DNA from: Paracoccaceae bacterium
GTDB lineage: Bacteria > Pseudomonadota > Alphaproteobacteria > Rhodobacterales > Rhodobacteraceae
Direction of reading: 5' to 3'
Assembly: GCA_030626365.1 (NCBI GenBank)
Contig: DAOUPC010000021.1
Span: forward strand, 1-16,096
Length of the DNA stretch: 16,096 bases
The notes beneath the pieces were generated by a model. That model was given only the letters and a program-made list of their open reading frames with translations. It ran no database searches and had not been told where the DNA came from. Numbering within the stretch: position 1 is the first letter of the stretch; each line of letters starts with the position of its first letter. A program made the translations under genes and the position numbers. Of the stretch, positions 1-7,667 are shown piece by piece.

Positions 1-53
1 AAATGGTCAAAACAGACAACCAATACAGTTGTATAACTCAGGGGGGGATAAAA

Positions 54-1046
54 ATGAAGTTTTCTGGAACGTACACACGGCGGCTGGTGATTGGCGCGGT
101 GGCGTCGGCGGGCATGATGATGTCGGCAGGCATGGCCATGGCTGATACGATCAAGGTTGCGGGTATTTTCACGCTGCCGGTCGAACAGCAGTGGATCAGC
201 CGGATTCACCTGGCGCTAAATGCCGCCAAGGACCGGGGCGAGATCGAATATGTGTTTTCGGAGAATGTCGCCAACACCGATTATGAACGTGTGATGCGCG
301 AATACGCCGAACAGGGCGTGCAACTGATTGTTGGCGAAGTGTTCGGCCTGGAACGTGCCGCGCGCAAGGTGGCAGCGGATTACCCTGAAACGGCGTTCCT
401 GATGGGGTCGTCGTTTGAACCTGCCGCGCCTAATTTCTCGGTGTTTGACAACTTTATTCACGAACCATCCTACCTGTCCGGCATGGTGGCCGGCAGCGCG
501 ACCAAATCCAACGTGATCGGTATGGTCGGCGGCTATGCCATCCCCGAGGTGAACCGCCTGATGCAGGCCTTTATGGCCGGTGCCCGCGAAGTGAACCCGG
601 ATGTCAAATTTCTCGTGAATTTCCTGGACAGCTGGTATGACCCGCCCAAGGCCAAGGAAAGCGCCTTTGCGATGATGGATGCGGGCGCGGACGTGATGTA
701 TGCCGAACGCTTTGGCGTGTCGGACGCGGCGGTGGAACGTGGCATGAAGGCAATCGGCAACGTGATCGACACGGCGGCTGATTATCCCAACACCATCCTT
801 GCATCTGCCCTGTGGCACATGGAAACAACCGTTGACACGGCCATCGCAAACGTTGCCGGCGGCACGTTCGAGGCGGCAGATTACAGCCAGTATTCCTATA
901 TGGCGCACGGTGGTGGGTCGCTGGTAATGGACAGCGCGCTGGTGTCTGACGACATGGTCGCCAAGGTGATCGCCCGCGAGGCCGAAATCAAGTCGGGCAA
1001 GTTCGAGGTGGTCGTTAACAACGAACGCCCGGTTTCTGACAAATAA
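54..1046 (+). CDS. BMP-family ABC transporter periplasmic substrate-binding protein (nucleoside/nucleobase type)
   Basis: Predicted periplasmic binding protein of 330 aa that captures the substrate for the ABC importer encoded just downstream. The start at 54 is preferred over the in-frame ATG at 3 because it gives a clean signal peptide (basic TRR, a hydrophobic Ala/Gly/Met-rich stretch, then AMA-DT, cleavage near residue 31) and has a G-rich ribosome-binding stretch (41-47) a few bases upstream. The mature start IKVAGIF, the YERVMREYAEQG helix and IVGEVFGLERAA followed by a YPETAFLMGSS strand match the BMP/PnrA-like type I fold. BMP-family proteins characterised so far mostly bind nucleosides or related compounds (family knowledge). 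The cytosine-deaminase-like gene in the same operon makes a nucleobase or nucleoside the best guess here (inference). The exact ligand cannot be read from the sequence. The promoter probably lies before the window. Confidence 0.9.
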   Translation: MKFSGTYTRRLVIGAVASAGMMMSAGMAMADTIKVAGIFTLPVEQQWISRIHLALNAAKDRGEIEYVFSENVANTDYERVMREYAEQGVQLIVGEVFGLERAARKVAADYPETAFLMGSSFEPAAPNFSVFDNFIHEPSYLSGMVAGSATKSNVIGMVGGYAIPEVNRLMQAFMAGAREVNPDVKFLVNFLDSWYDPPKAKESAFAMMDAGADVMYAERFGVSDAAVERGMKAIGNVIDTAADYPNTILASALWHMETTVDTAIANVAGGTFEAADYSQYSYMAHGGGSLVMDSALVSDDMVAKVIAREAEIKSGKFEVVVNNERPVSDK

Positions 1047-1055
1047 CAAGGGACA

Positions 1056-1078
1056 GGGCCGGTTTTAACGACCGGCCC
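1056..1078 (+). promoter_or_regulatory. Intergenic hairpin between binding-protein and ATPase genes
   Basis: A perfect 8-bp stem, GGGCCGGT (1056-1063) and ACCGGCCC (1071-1078), with a 7-nt loop, starts 10 bp after the binding-protein stop. No T-run follows, so it does not look like a classical intrinsic terminator. Hairpins at this place in ABC importer operons commonly protect the upstream mRNA or reduce readthrough, so that binding protein outnumbers the membrane components (established pattern; its use here is inference). Confidence 0.6.
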
Positions 1079-1089
1079 GCCTGATCTGC

Positions 1090-2643
1090 ATGAACATGGA
1101 CAAAGTTCTTTCCCTGAACGGGCTGACCAAACGGTTCGGCACCGTGGTGGCCAATGATGCCGTCGATCTGGATCTGCACAAGGGCGAGGTCCTGGCGCTG
1201 CTTGGCGAAAACGGCGCGGGCAAGACCACGCTGATGAACATGCTGTTTGGCCATTACATGCCGGACGCCGGCACTGTGGATGTGGCCGACGCAGATGGCA
1301 CCATGCGCCCCCTGCCCCTTGGCCACCCGCAGGCCGCGCTGGCCGCCGGGATCGGCATGGTGCATCAGCATTTCACCCTGGCCGAAAACCTTAGTGCGCT
1401 GGACAATATCGTTCTTGGGGCCGAACCCTTGTGGCACCCGCGCCGGAATCGTGCCGGGGCGCGCAAAAAGATCAAAGGTATCATGGCACGCAGCGGGCTG
1501 GTTGCGCCGCTGGACACGCGGGTGGGTCGCCTGTCGGTGGGCGAACGCCAGCGGGTCGAGATCCTTAAGGCGCTGTATCGCGATGCACGTATTCTGGTGC
1601 TGGACGAACCCACCGCCGTGCTGACCCCGCAAGAGGCCGATATGCTGTTTGAAAACATCGGGGCGATGACCGCCGATGGATTGTCGGTGATTTTCATCTC
1701 GCACAAACTGCGCGAGGTGCTGGCCTTTTCCCAACGCATTGCGGTGCTGCGCCACGGTGTCAAAGTGGGTGAAATTGCCACCAAAGATGCCGACGAACGG
1801 GTGATTGCACGGATGATGGTCGGGGCCGATACCCCCACCACGCCCCGCACGAAAATGACCCCCGGTGCCCCGGTTTTGCACCTTTCTGGCGTGTCGGTTC
1901 ACGGCCATTCCAAACGCGACAGCCTGAACAATATCGACCTTGATGTGCATCAGTACGAGATACTTGGCATTGCCGGTGTGTCCGGCAACGGGCAAACGGT
2001 GCTGGCCGGGCTGATATCGGGGTTGCAGCGTGCCGATACCGGGCAAATTACCGTTGACGGGGCCGAAATCACCCGGCCCAATCCGCGCATGATGATCCGC
2101 GCGGGTGTGGGCCGCATCCCCGAGGACCGCCACCACGACGGCATCATCGGCGCGATGAGCGTGGCCGAGAATATGGTGATTGAACGCCTGAACGACCCGG
2201 AAATACAGTCGCGCGGGTTGCTGAACCGCGAGGCCATTCAACAAAACGCCGAACGGCTGGTTCAGGAATATGACGTGCGTGGCCCCGGTGCGGACGCCCC
2301 TGCCCGCCTGCTGTCCGGCGGTAATATCCAAAAGCTGATCCTGGCGCGGGTGTTTGAACAGGGTCCGCGCCTGATCCTGGCAAACCAGCCCACGCGCGGC
2401 CTTGATATGGGGGCCGCCGCCGAGGTGGGCCGCCGCCTGTTAGTGGCCCGCGCGCGCGGGGCCGGCGTGGTCCTGATATCCGAGGACCTGGACGAAATAC
2501 TGGGCCTGGCCGACCGCATCATGGTGATCCATGACGGACAGTTGCACGCGGCCAATACCCGTGATCGCGAAGAAATTGGCCTGATGATGGCCGGAGAGCA
2601 TTCGGATGAACATTCCGCCAAACATTCGGGGGTTTCCGCATGA
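1090..2643 (+). CDS. ABC transporter ATP-binding protein, two fused ATPase domains (BMP/sugar-type importer)
   Basis: 517-aa tandem ATPase that powers the importer. Domain 1 has a complete site: Walker A GENGAGKTT (39-47), signature LSVGERQRVEI (148-158), Walker B ILVLDEPT (168-175) and the switch histidine in ISHKL (about 205). Domain 2 is degenerate as usual for this family: the Walker A equivalent GVSGNGQT (296-303) has Gln where Lys should be, the signature is LSGGNIQK (408-415), and Walker B reads LILANQPTRGLD with Asn-Gln in place of Asp-Glu. Only one of the two sites is therefore expected to hydrolyse ATP. ATG at 1090 is taken as the start; ATG at 1096 is also possible, and no clear Shine-Dalgarno is seen before either. 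The gene overlaps the next permease by 4 bp (ATGA). Confidence 0.93.
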   Translation: MNMDKVLSLNGLTKRFGTVVANDAVDLDLHKGEVLALLGENGAGKTTLMNMLFGHYMPDAGTVDVADADGTMRPLPLGHPQAALAAGIGMVHQHFTLAENLSALDNIVLGAEPLWHPRRNRAGARKKIKGIMARSGLVAPLDTRVGRLSVGERQRVEILKALYRDARILVLDEPTAVLTPQEADMLFENIGAMTADGLSVIFISHKLREVLAFSQRIAVLRHGVKVGEIATKDADERVIARMMVGADTPTTPRTKMTPGAPVLHLSGVSVHGHSKRDSLNNIDLDVHQYEILGIAGVSGNGQTVLAGLISGLQRADTGQITVDGAEITRPNPRMMIRAGVGRIPEDRHHDGIIGAMSVAENMVIERLNDPEIQSRGLLNREAIQQNAERLVQEYDVRGPGADAPARLLSGGNIQKLILARVFEQGPRLILANQPTRGLDMGAAAEVGRRLLVARARGAGVVLISEDLDEILGLADRIMVIHDGQLHAANTRDREEIGLMMAGEHSDEHSAKHSGVSA

Positions 2644-3707
2644 TCCGTATTGAACCACGCAATGCGCCATCACGCCTGATGACGACGGGCATTCCTGTTT
2701 TGTCGGCGGTGGTTGCACTGGCGCTGGCGGCGATTCCGCTGGCATTTGCCGGGGCCCCCATCGGCCCGGCCTATGTTCAGATGTTCCGGGGCGTGTTCGG
2801 GTCTATGTTTGCCTTTTCCGAGATGCTGACACGGGCAACACCACTGATATTCACCGGATTGGCCGCCGCGTTGGCGTTTCGCGCGCGCCTGTGGAACATC
2901 GGGGCCGAGGGGCAGTTGTACCTGGGCGCAATGGCCGCCGTGGCGATTGGCACCGGCGTGCTGGACGTGCCGGGGATTGTTCTGTTGCCGATGATCATCA
3001 TCCTTGGGGCCGCCGCCGGGGCCGCGGGCATGGCGGTGCCTGCCCTGCTGAAAACCCGGTTCGGCGCGGACGAGGTGGTGACCACGCTTTTGCTTAACTT
3101 CATCATTCTGATCTTTCTGCAAATGATGCTTGAGGGACCGCTGAAGGACCCGATGGGCCTTGGCTGGCCACAATCGGCCCCGATCCTTGATCAGGGGATG
3201 CTGCCAACGCTGATGACGCGGATGCGGGTGCATTCGGGTCTGATACTGGCGCTGGTGGTGGCCGCGATTGCCCAGTTCATGCTGGTGCGATCGGTCTGGG
3301 GGTTTCGTCTGCGGGCGGTGGGTGAAAATGCCGCCGCCGCGCGGCACGCGGGGATCAGCGTAAACCGTTCGCTGTTTTCGGTGGCGATCATTTCCGGCGG
3401 ACTGGCCGGTCTGGCGGGGGTATCCGAGGTGGCCGGGCTAAAGGGTTATCTGACGGCCGACCTTTCGCCCGGCTTTGGCTATACCGGCATTGTCGTGGCC
3501 ATGCTGGCGGGCCTGTCCCCGGCGGGCGTGGTGCTGGCGGCGCTGTTCATCGCGTCGGTTTTTGTGGGGGCCGACAGCATGAGCAGGGCCATGGGCGTGT
3601 CATCCTATCTGGCCGATCTGGTGGTTGCGATGTCGCTGTTATGTGTGCTGATCGGCGGGTTCTTTGCCCGCTATCGGATCACCCGCACCGCGAGGGCCGC
3701 ACAATGA
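2640..3707 (+). CDS. ABC transporter permease (BPD_transp_2 family), first of a pair
   Basis: 355-aa integral membrane subunit. After a short basic N-terminus (MIRIEPRNAPS) come about eight to ten hydrophobic segments. The region GFRLRAVGENAAAARHAGIS (about residues 221-240) is the conserved cytoplasmic loop of this permease family that contacts the ATPase. GLWNIGAEGQ-like sequence (here RLWNIGAEGQL, about residues 83-93) is another family hallmark. Together with the permease encoded next it should form the translocation channel. Both ends are translationally coupled: the start overlaps the ATPase stop and the stop overlaps the next start, each as ATGA. The assignment as a nucleoside or nucleobase permease rests on operon context. 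Confidence 0.92.
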   Translation: MIRIEPRNAPSRLMTTGIPVLSAVVALALAAIPLAFAGAPIGPAYVQMFRGVFGSMFAFSEMLTRATPLIFTGLAAALAFRARLWNIGAEGQLYLGAMAAVAIGTGVLDVPGIVLLPMIIILGAAAGAAGMAVPALLKTRFGADEVVTTLLLNFIILIFLQMMLEGPLKDPMGLGWPQSAPILDQGMLPTLMTRMRVHSGLILALVVAAIAQFMLVRSVWGFRLRAVGENAAAARHAGISVNRSLFSVAIISGGLAGLAGVSEVAGLKGYLTADLSPGFGYTGIVVAMLAGLSPAGVVLAALFIASVFVGADSMSRAMGVSSYLADLVVAMSLLCVLIGGFFARYRITRTARAAQ

Positions 3708-4648
3708 TGGATATTCTGCAAATCCTGCTTTCCGAAAGCTTTTGGGCCGCAAGCCTGCGCATCGCAACGCCGCTGATATTCGGCGTGCTGGGCGCGTTGC
3801 TGTGCGAAAAGTCCGGCGTGCTGAACCTGGGCATCGAGGGCATATTCGTTGCCGGGGCCATGGCCGGATGGCTGGCCGTCTGGGCCGGTGCCGGGCTTTG
3901 GGGCGGGGTTCTGGTGGCGGCGCTGGCGGGTGGGTTCTTTGGCCTGATCCATGCGATCCTGACGGTGCCCTTGGGCCTGTCGCAGCATGTTTCAGGGCTG
4001 GGTGTCACACTGTTTGCCACCTCGGTCAGTTATTTCATCTATCGCACCGCCCTGCCTAACGTGTCTTCGCCCCCCCGGATTGAACCGTTTCGCGCGCTGG
4101 ACATCCCCATTCTGTCGGATTTGCCCTTTGTAGGGCCTGTAATCTTTCAACAAACGGCGATGACCATGCTGGCGCTGTTTATGGTGCTGGTGGTCTGGTA
4201 CGTGCTGAACCGCACGGCGCTGGGTGTTGCCCTGCAAGCGGTTGGCGACAACCCGGACAGTGTGGATGCACAAGGCCTGTCGGTTTACGGCCTGCGCATT
4301 GGCGCGGTGGTCGCCGGTTCGTCCCTTATGGCGCTTGGCGGCGCATTCCTGACCATGTCGGCGTTTGATGCGTTCTTTTTCGGCATGGTGAACGGACGTG
4401 GCTGGATCTGTATCGCGCTGGTAATCTTTGCCAGTTGGCGACCGGGCAAGGCGTTGCTGGGCGCGCTGTTGTTCGGGGCGTTCGATGCGTTGCAGGTAAG
4501 GTTGCAAACCGAGGTGGGCGCATTTGTACCGGGGCAGGTGTTTTTGATGGCCCCCTATGTGTTGTCGATCATTGCCCTTGTGGTGGCCGCCCGCAAGGCC
4601 GACTATCCCCGTGCCCTGCTGCACCCGTGGTTCAAAGGACAACGCTGA
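3704..4648 (+). CDS. ABC transporter permease (BPD_transp_2 family), second of a pair
   Basis: 314-aa integral membrane protein and partner of the preceding permease. The start at 3704 is chosen because it gives the ATGA overlap with the upstream stop and an N-terminus MMDILQILLSESFW typical of this subunit; the frame stays open for 21 codons upstream, but those overlap the preceding gene and look non-native. The family loop is visible as ALGVALQAVGDNPDSVDAQG (about residues 172-191), matching the equivalent VGEN loop in the first permease, and KSGVLNLGIEGIF corresponds to the IGAEG motif. The gene ends in TGAATG, so the stop abuts the start codon of the deaminase directly. This ties transport and catabolism into one transcription unit. 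Confidence 0.92.
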   Translation: MMDILQILLSESFWAASLRIATPLIFGVLGALLCEKSGVLNLGIEGIFVAGAMAGWLAVWAGAGLWGGVLVAALAGGFFGLIHAILTVPLGLSQHVSGLGVTLFATSVSYFIYRTALPNVSSPPRIEPFRALDIPILSDLPFVGPVIFQQTAMTMLALFMVLVVWYVLNRTALGVALQAVGDNPDSVDAQGLSVYGLRIGAVVAGSSLMALGGAFLTMSAFDAFFFGMVNGRGWICIALVIFASWRPGKALLGALLFGAFDALQVRLQTEVGAFVPGQVFLMAPYVLSIIALVVAARKADYPRALLHPWFKGQR

Positions 4649-5929
4649 ATGTTTGATCTTGTCGTCAAGAATGCCACCCTGCCCGATGGCCGGTCCGGTA
4701 TCGACATTGCCTGTGTGGATGGCACCATTGCCGCCCTGGAGCCGGGTATCACCGCCGCGGCGCATGAAATCATTGATGCCGCTGGCTATCTGGTATCACC
4801 CCCCTTCATAGACCCGCATTTTCACATGGATGCGACCCTAAGCCTGGGCAATCCGCGCCTGAACGTATCTGGCACCCTGCTTGAGGGGATCGCCCTTTGG
4901 GGCGAATTGAAACCCCTTCAAAGTGTGGATGACATTATCGCCCGCGCCCTGCGGTATTGCGATCTGGCGGTGTCCATGGGCCTTGGGGCAATCCGCAGCC
5001 ATGTGGATGTCTGCGACGATGACCTGAAAGGTGTCGAGGCCCTGTTAGAGGTCCGCCGCCAGGTTGCCCCTTACCTTGATCTGCAACTGGTCGCCTTTCC
5101 GCAAGATGGTGTGCTGCGCGACCCGACGGCGATGGATAACCTGATCCGCGCGCTGGACATGGGCGTGGATGTCGTTGGCGGCATCCCGCATTTCGAACGC
5201 ACGATGGAACAGGGGGCCGATTCAGTTCGCCAGCTTTGCCAGATCGCCGCCGACCGCGGCCTGATGGTCGATATGCACTGCGACGAAAGCGACGACCCCC
5301 TTAGCCGTCACATCGAAACACTGGCCTTTGAAACCCGCCGTCTGGGTCTTCAGGGGCGGGTGACCGGATCGCACCTGACCTCGATGCATTCGATGGACAA
5401 TTACTATGTCAGTAAACTGATCCCGCTAATGGTTGAATCGCAGGTTCATGCAATCCCTAACCCATTGATAAACATTATGCTTCAGGGGCGTCATGACAGT
5501 TATCCCAAACGCCGGGGCCAGACACGGGTGCCCCAATTGCGCGATGCGGGGATTACCGTTGGCTTTGGCTCTGACTGCGTGATGGACCCTTGGTATTCGC
5601 TGGGCAAGGCCGACATGCTGGATGTGGCGTCGATGGGCCTGCATGTGGGGCAACTTTCGTCGCGCGCGGATATGGAATGGTGTTTTGATGCGGTGACGGT
5701 AAATTCGGCCGCTATCATGGGGCTGGAGGGGTACGGGCTGGCCAAAGGCAACAAGGCCAACATGGTGCTGTTGCAGGCGCGTGACCGGATCGAGGCAATC
5801 CGCCTGCGCGCACACCGGTTGGCGGTAATTCGTGGCGGCCATGTGATTGCACAGGCCGATCCGGTGATAAGCAACCTGAACCTGCCGGGACGTCCCGGCA
5901 CCGTGAATGCGGCCGATTACGCGCCCTAG
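4649..5929 (+). CDS. CodA-like cytosine deaminase, predicted 5-methylcytosine deaminase variant (amidohydrolase superfamily)
   Basis: 426-aa metal-dependent amidohydrolase expected to deaminate cytosine-type bases in the cytoplasm. Compared from memory with E. coli CodA, every active-site residue is present at a constant offset of -4: His57/His59 (PHFHMD), Gln152 (AFPQDG), His210 and Glu213 (MHCDES), His242 (SHLTSMHS), Asp309 and Trp315 (GSDCVMDPW). The one key change is Cys310, where CodA has Asp314, with Ser replacing the neighbouring His. Published work on CodA homologues lacking Asp314, including a Rhodobacter sphaeroides enzyme, showed efficient 5-methylcytosine deamination to thymine (recalled, not looked up). 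The gene is last in the importer operon, with AAAGGA at 4634-4639 as ribosome-binding site. The stop lies 2 bp from the convergent HAD gene. Plain cytosine, isoguanine or a triazine derivative remain possible substrates. Confidence 0.9.
   Translation: MFDLVVKNATLPDGRSGIDIACVDGTIAALEPGITAAAHEIIDAAGYLVSPPFIDPHFHMDATLSLGNPRLNVSGTLLEGIALWGELKPLQSVDDIIARALRYCDLAVSMGLGAIRSHVDVCDDDLKGVEALLEVRRQVAPYLDLQLVAFPQDGVLRDPTAMDNLIRALDMGVDVVGGIPHFERTMEQGADSVRQLCQIAADRGLMVDMHCDESDDPLSRHIETLAFETRRLGLQGRVTGSHLTSMHSMDNYYVSKLIPLMVESQVHAIPNPLINIMLQGRHDSYPKRRGQTRVPQLRDAGITVGFGSDCVMDPWYSLGKADMLDVASMGLHVGQLSSRADMEWCFDAVTVNSAAIMGLEGYGLAKGNKANMVLLQARDRIEAIRLRAHRLAVIRGGHVIAQADPVISNLNLPGRPGTVNAADYAP
5883..5900. repeat. 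18-bp perfect palindrome at the convergent gene ends
   Basis: TGCCGGGACGTCCCGGCA is its own reverse complement. It can fold as a 7-bp GC-rich stem with an ACGT loop in RNA from either strand. It lies inside the last codons of the deaminase gene (encoding LPGRPG) and 32 bp beyond the stop of the HAD gene coming from the other side. Only 2 bp separate the two stop codons, so this is the nearest candidate for a shared transcription-end or 3'-end stabilising structure. No T-run follows on either side. Confidence 0.5.
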
Positions 5930-5931
5930 GA

Positions 5932-6849
5932 TCAGGTGCGTGGCATGATGTAATCCGGCACAATCCCCGACCGGGCAATTGCGTCATCCGCATCCATCCC
6001 GCGCAGCGCGCCAAAACCGGTAATCAGCGCGGTTTTCAACCCCGCCGCCCGCCCGCCAAGAATGTCGGTCTGCAACGTATCCCCGACCATCACTGTCCGG
6101 GCCAGATCAACCCCCTGCCCTATTCGTTCAAGCGCCTGATCAAACACCGGCCCGAATGGTTTGCCAAAGAACTGCGGTTCAACCCCGGTGGCATCCGCCA
6201 AACGGTGCGCATAATGCCCCGGTTCGCGTGACAGGCCCGTGTCGCGCGGGGCGACAATGTCAGGATTACCCACCAGAACCGGCCTTGGATTGGCAATCAA
6301 AGACGCCTCGAGCAACGCCTGACGGTCCTCGTTCCAGATGGCGCTGCCCAGAAACACGAACCGTTCGGCCCGGTCGTAAACCGCCCTGTCATCGCGCAGG
6401 TAATCAAAGCTCAGATTTTCCAGGCCTTCGCGGCCCCAATTGTCTGATACCATGATGCCGTAATGGGCCGGGGGCATGTCGGCAATGGCCCGCAAAACAA
6501 CCTCTCGGCTGCTTAAAACGTCCTCGGGGGCAAAGTTGAACCCAAGGTTTTTGTAACGCGCCATCATCACGCGTTTGGGGTATCCGGCGGCGTTTGACAC
6601 CACCATCACCTTTTTGCCCATGTCCTGAAGCGCGCCAATCCGTTCCGGCGCACCGGGGATCACCTGTTCGCCCATGTTCAGCACGCCGAACGCATCCAGC
6701 AGGAACAGATCAATATCATCCGTCAGGTCCGACAGATTGCCCACCTTGCGGCTTTTGGCCGGAAAATCGGTTACCGGCAGACGATGGCGCGTGGCCTCAT
6801 AGGCGGTAAAGGCCCATTCGGACCCCTGCGCCTCGGGGGGGGATGCCAT
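5932..6849 (-). CDS. HAD-IIA superfamily hydrolase (TIGR01459-like), coupled to the phosphonate importer
   Basis: 305-aa HAD hydrolase. Motifs in order: motif I DAFGV with nucleophile Asp52, motif II SNAAG (Ser85), Lys230 in FFGKPFG, and motif IV GDTLQTD (Asp257, Asp262). A large cap lies between motifs II and III, as in subclass IIA. Phe54 replaces the usual second Asp of motif I. An aromatic residue here is, as far as I recall, a feature of the TIGR01459 subgroup, but it removes the normal general acid/base. The start at 6849 gives TGATG with the upstream permease stop (1-bp overlap); the frame extends 12 codons further but that would overlap more of the permease. Co-translation with the importer suggests action on an imported phosphorus compound, such as dephosphorylation of an organophosphate (inference). 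The substrate is unknown. It is not a recognisable PhnX phosphonatase. Confidence 0.82.
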   Translation of the reverse strand: MASPPEAQGSEWAFTAYEATRHRLPVTDFPAKSRKVGNLSDLTDDIDLFLLDAFGVLNMGEQVIPGAPERIGALQDMGKKVMVVSNAAGYPKRVMMARYKNLGFNFAPEDVLSSREVVLRAIADMPPAHYGIMVSDNWGREGLENLSFDYLRDDRAVYDRAERFVFLGSAIWNEDRQALLEASLIANPRPVLVGNPDIVAPRDTGLSREPGHYAHRLADATGVEPQFFGKPFGPVFDQALERIGQGVDLARTVMVGDTLQTDILGGRAAGLKTALITGFGALRGMDADDAIARSGIVPDYIMPRT

Positions 6850-7667
6850 CAGATGATTGCTCCGCGGACCTTGGCCGAAACCCATTCGCCAACCACCACC
6901 GCGACCAGAATAACCAACAGGATCAGCGTCACCTGCGGCCAGGCCAGCACGTTAAGGGACGCCGACAATTGCAGCCCGATACCCCCTGCCCCAACCAGCC
7001 CCAGCACGGTTGATTCGCGAATGTTGATGTCCCAGCGGAACACCGCAATCCCGGCAAACGCAGGCAGGATCTGTGGCACGACACCGTAAAGCATGACCTG
7101 CCAGCGGCTGGCCCCGGTGGCGGTTATCGCCTCGACCTGGGTCTCGTTGATTTCCTCGATCGCCTCGTACAGCAATTTGGCACAAAATCCGATCGAACGG
7201 ATCGCGATGGCCACGATCCCGGCAAACACGCCGGGGCCGATGATGGCAATCAGCAACAAGGCCCAGATCAGCGAATTGATCGACCGCGTGGCGACAATGA
7301 TAAACAGCGCGATGGGCCGGATGAACATCTTTGACGGCGTGGTGTTACGGGCCGCCAAAAACGCCACCGGCACGGCCAGCATCAGCGATATGATGGTGCC
7401 CAGCGTGGCAATGTTAAGCGTGTCCCAGATAGGCCCCCACAACTGATCGATATAGGACCAGCGGGGCGGGGTCGCGCGCCCGAAAATGTCACCGGCAATG
7501 CGCGGCGCATCCCAGACAAAAAACCAGGTGGTGACCTCGGATATCCGGTTCCAGCAGAACACAAAAACCGCAACGCCAATCAGCCAGGCAACCCAGCGGA
7601 TCAGGGATTGTTTTTGCGTTCGGCGTGACCATGTGCGGGTGCCGTCGGTTTGGGTATGCGTGACCAT
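6849..7667 (-). CDS. phnE: Phosphonate-type ABC transporter permease, second PhnE
   Basis: 272-aa inner-membrane permease with about six hydrophobic segments after a basic, cytoplasmic N-terminus (TWSRRTQKQS). The binding-protein-dependent (EAA-type) loop reads EAITATGASRWQVMLYGVVP (about residues 179-198), followed by the PhnE-typical INIRESTVLGLVGAGGIG. It pairs with the upstream permease to form the channel. The start ATG overlaps the upstream stop in TAATG, and its stop overlaps the HAD start in TGATG. Two divergent phnE copies in one operon are common in alphaproteobacterial phosphonate-family importers (family knowledge). The substrate, whether phosphonate, phosphite or a phosphate ester, is not determined by this subunit. 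Confidence 0.9.
   Translation of the reverse strand: MVTHTQTDGTRTWSRRTQKQSLIRWVAWLIGVAVFVFCWNRISEVTTWFFVWDAPRIAGDIFGRATPPRWSYIDQLWGPIWDTLNIATLGTIISLMLAVPVAFLAARNTTPSKMFIRPIALFIIVATRSINSLIWALLLIAIIGPGVFAGIVAIAIRSIGFCAKLLYEAIEEINETQVEAITATGASRWQVMLYGVVPQILPAFAGIAVFRWDINIRESTVLGLVGAGGIGLQLSASLNVLAWPQVTLILLVILVAVVVGEWVSAKVRGAII

Noticed and set aside
3..53. Upstream ATG at position 3 as start of the BMP protein
   Set aside because: It would put 17 polar residues (including Cys) ahead of a normal signal peptide; the ATG at 54 has a better ribosome-binding context.
216..1049. 277-codon minus-strand frame under the BMP protein gene
   Set aside because: Shadow frame, His/Arg-rich, no domain, opposite a gene with signal peptide and family motifs.
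1975..2010. Broken Walker A in the second ATPase domain as evidence of a pseudogene
   Set aside because: Gln in place of Lys and the Asn-Gln Walker B are typical of the second domain in this transporter family; the gene is otherwise complete.
1015..2331. Long open frame (438 codons) antisense to the ATPase gene
   Set aside because: Shadow of a GC-rich coding region: His/Gln/Gly-rich translation with no recognisable domain, lying fully under a gene with intact Walker motifs.
3992..4765. 257-codon minus-strand frame spanning the second permease and deaminase start
   Set aside because: Crosses a tightly coupled gene junction on the other strand and has low-complexity His/Gln/Arg composition.
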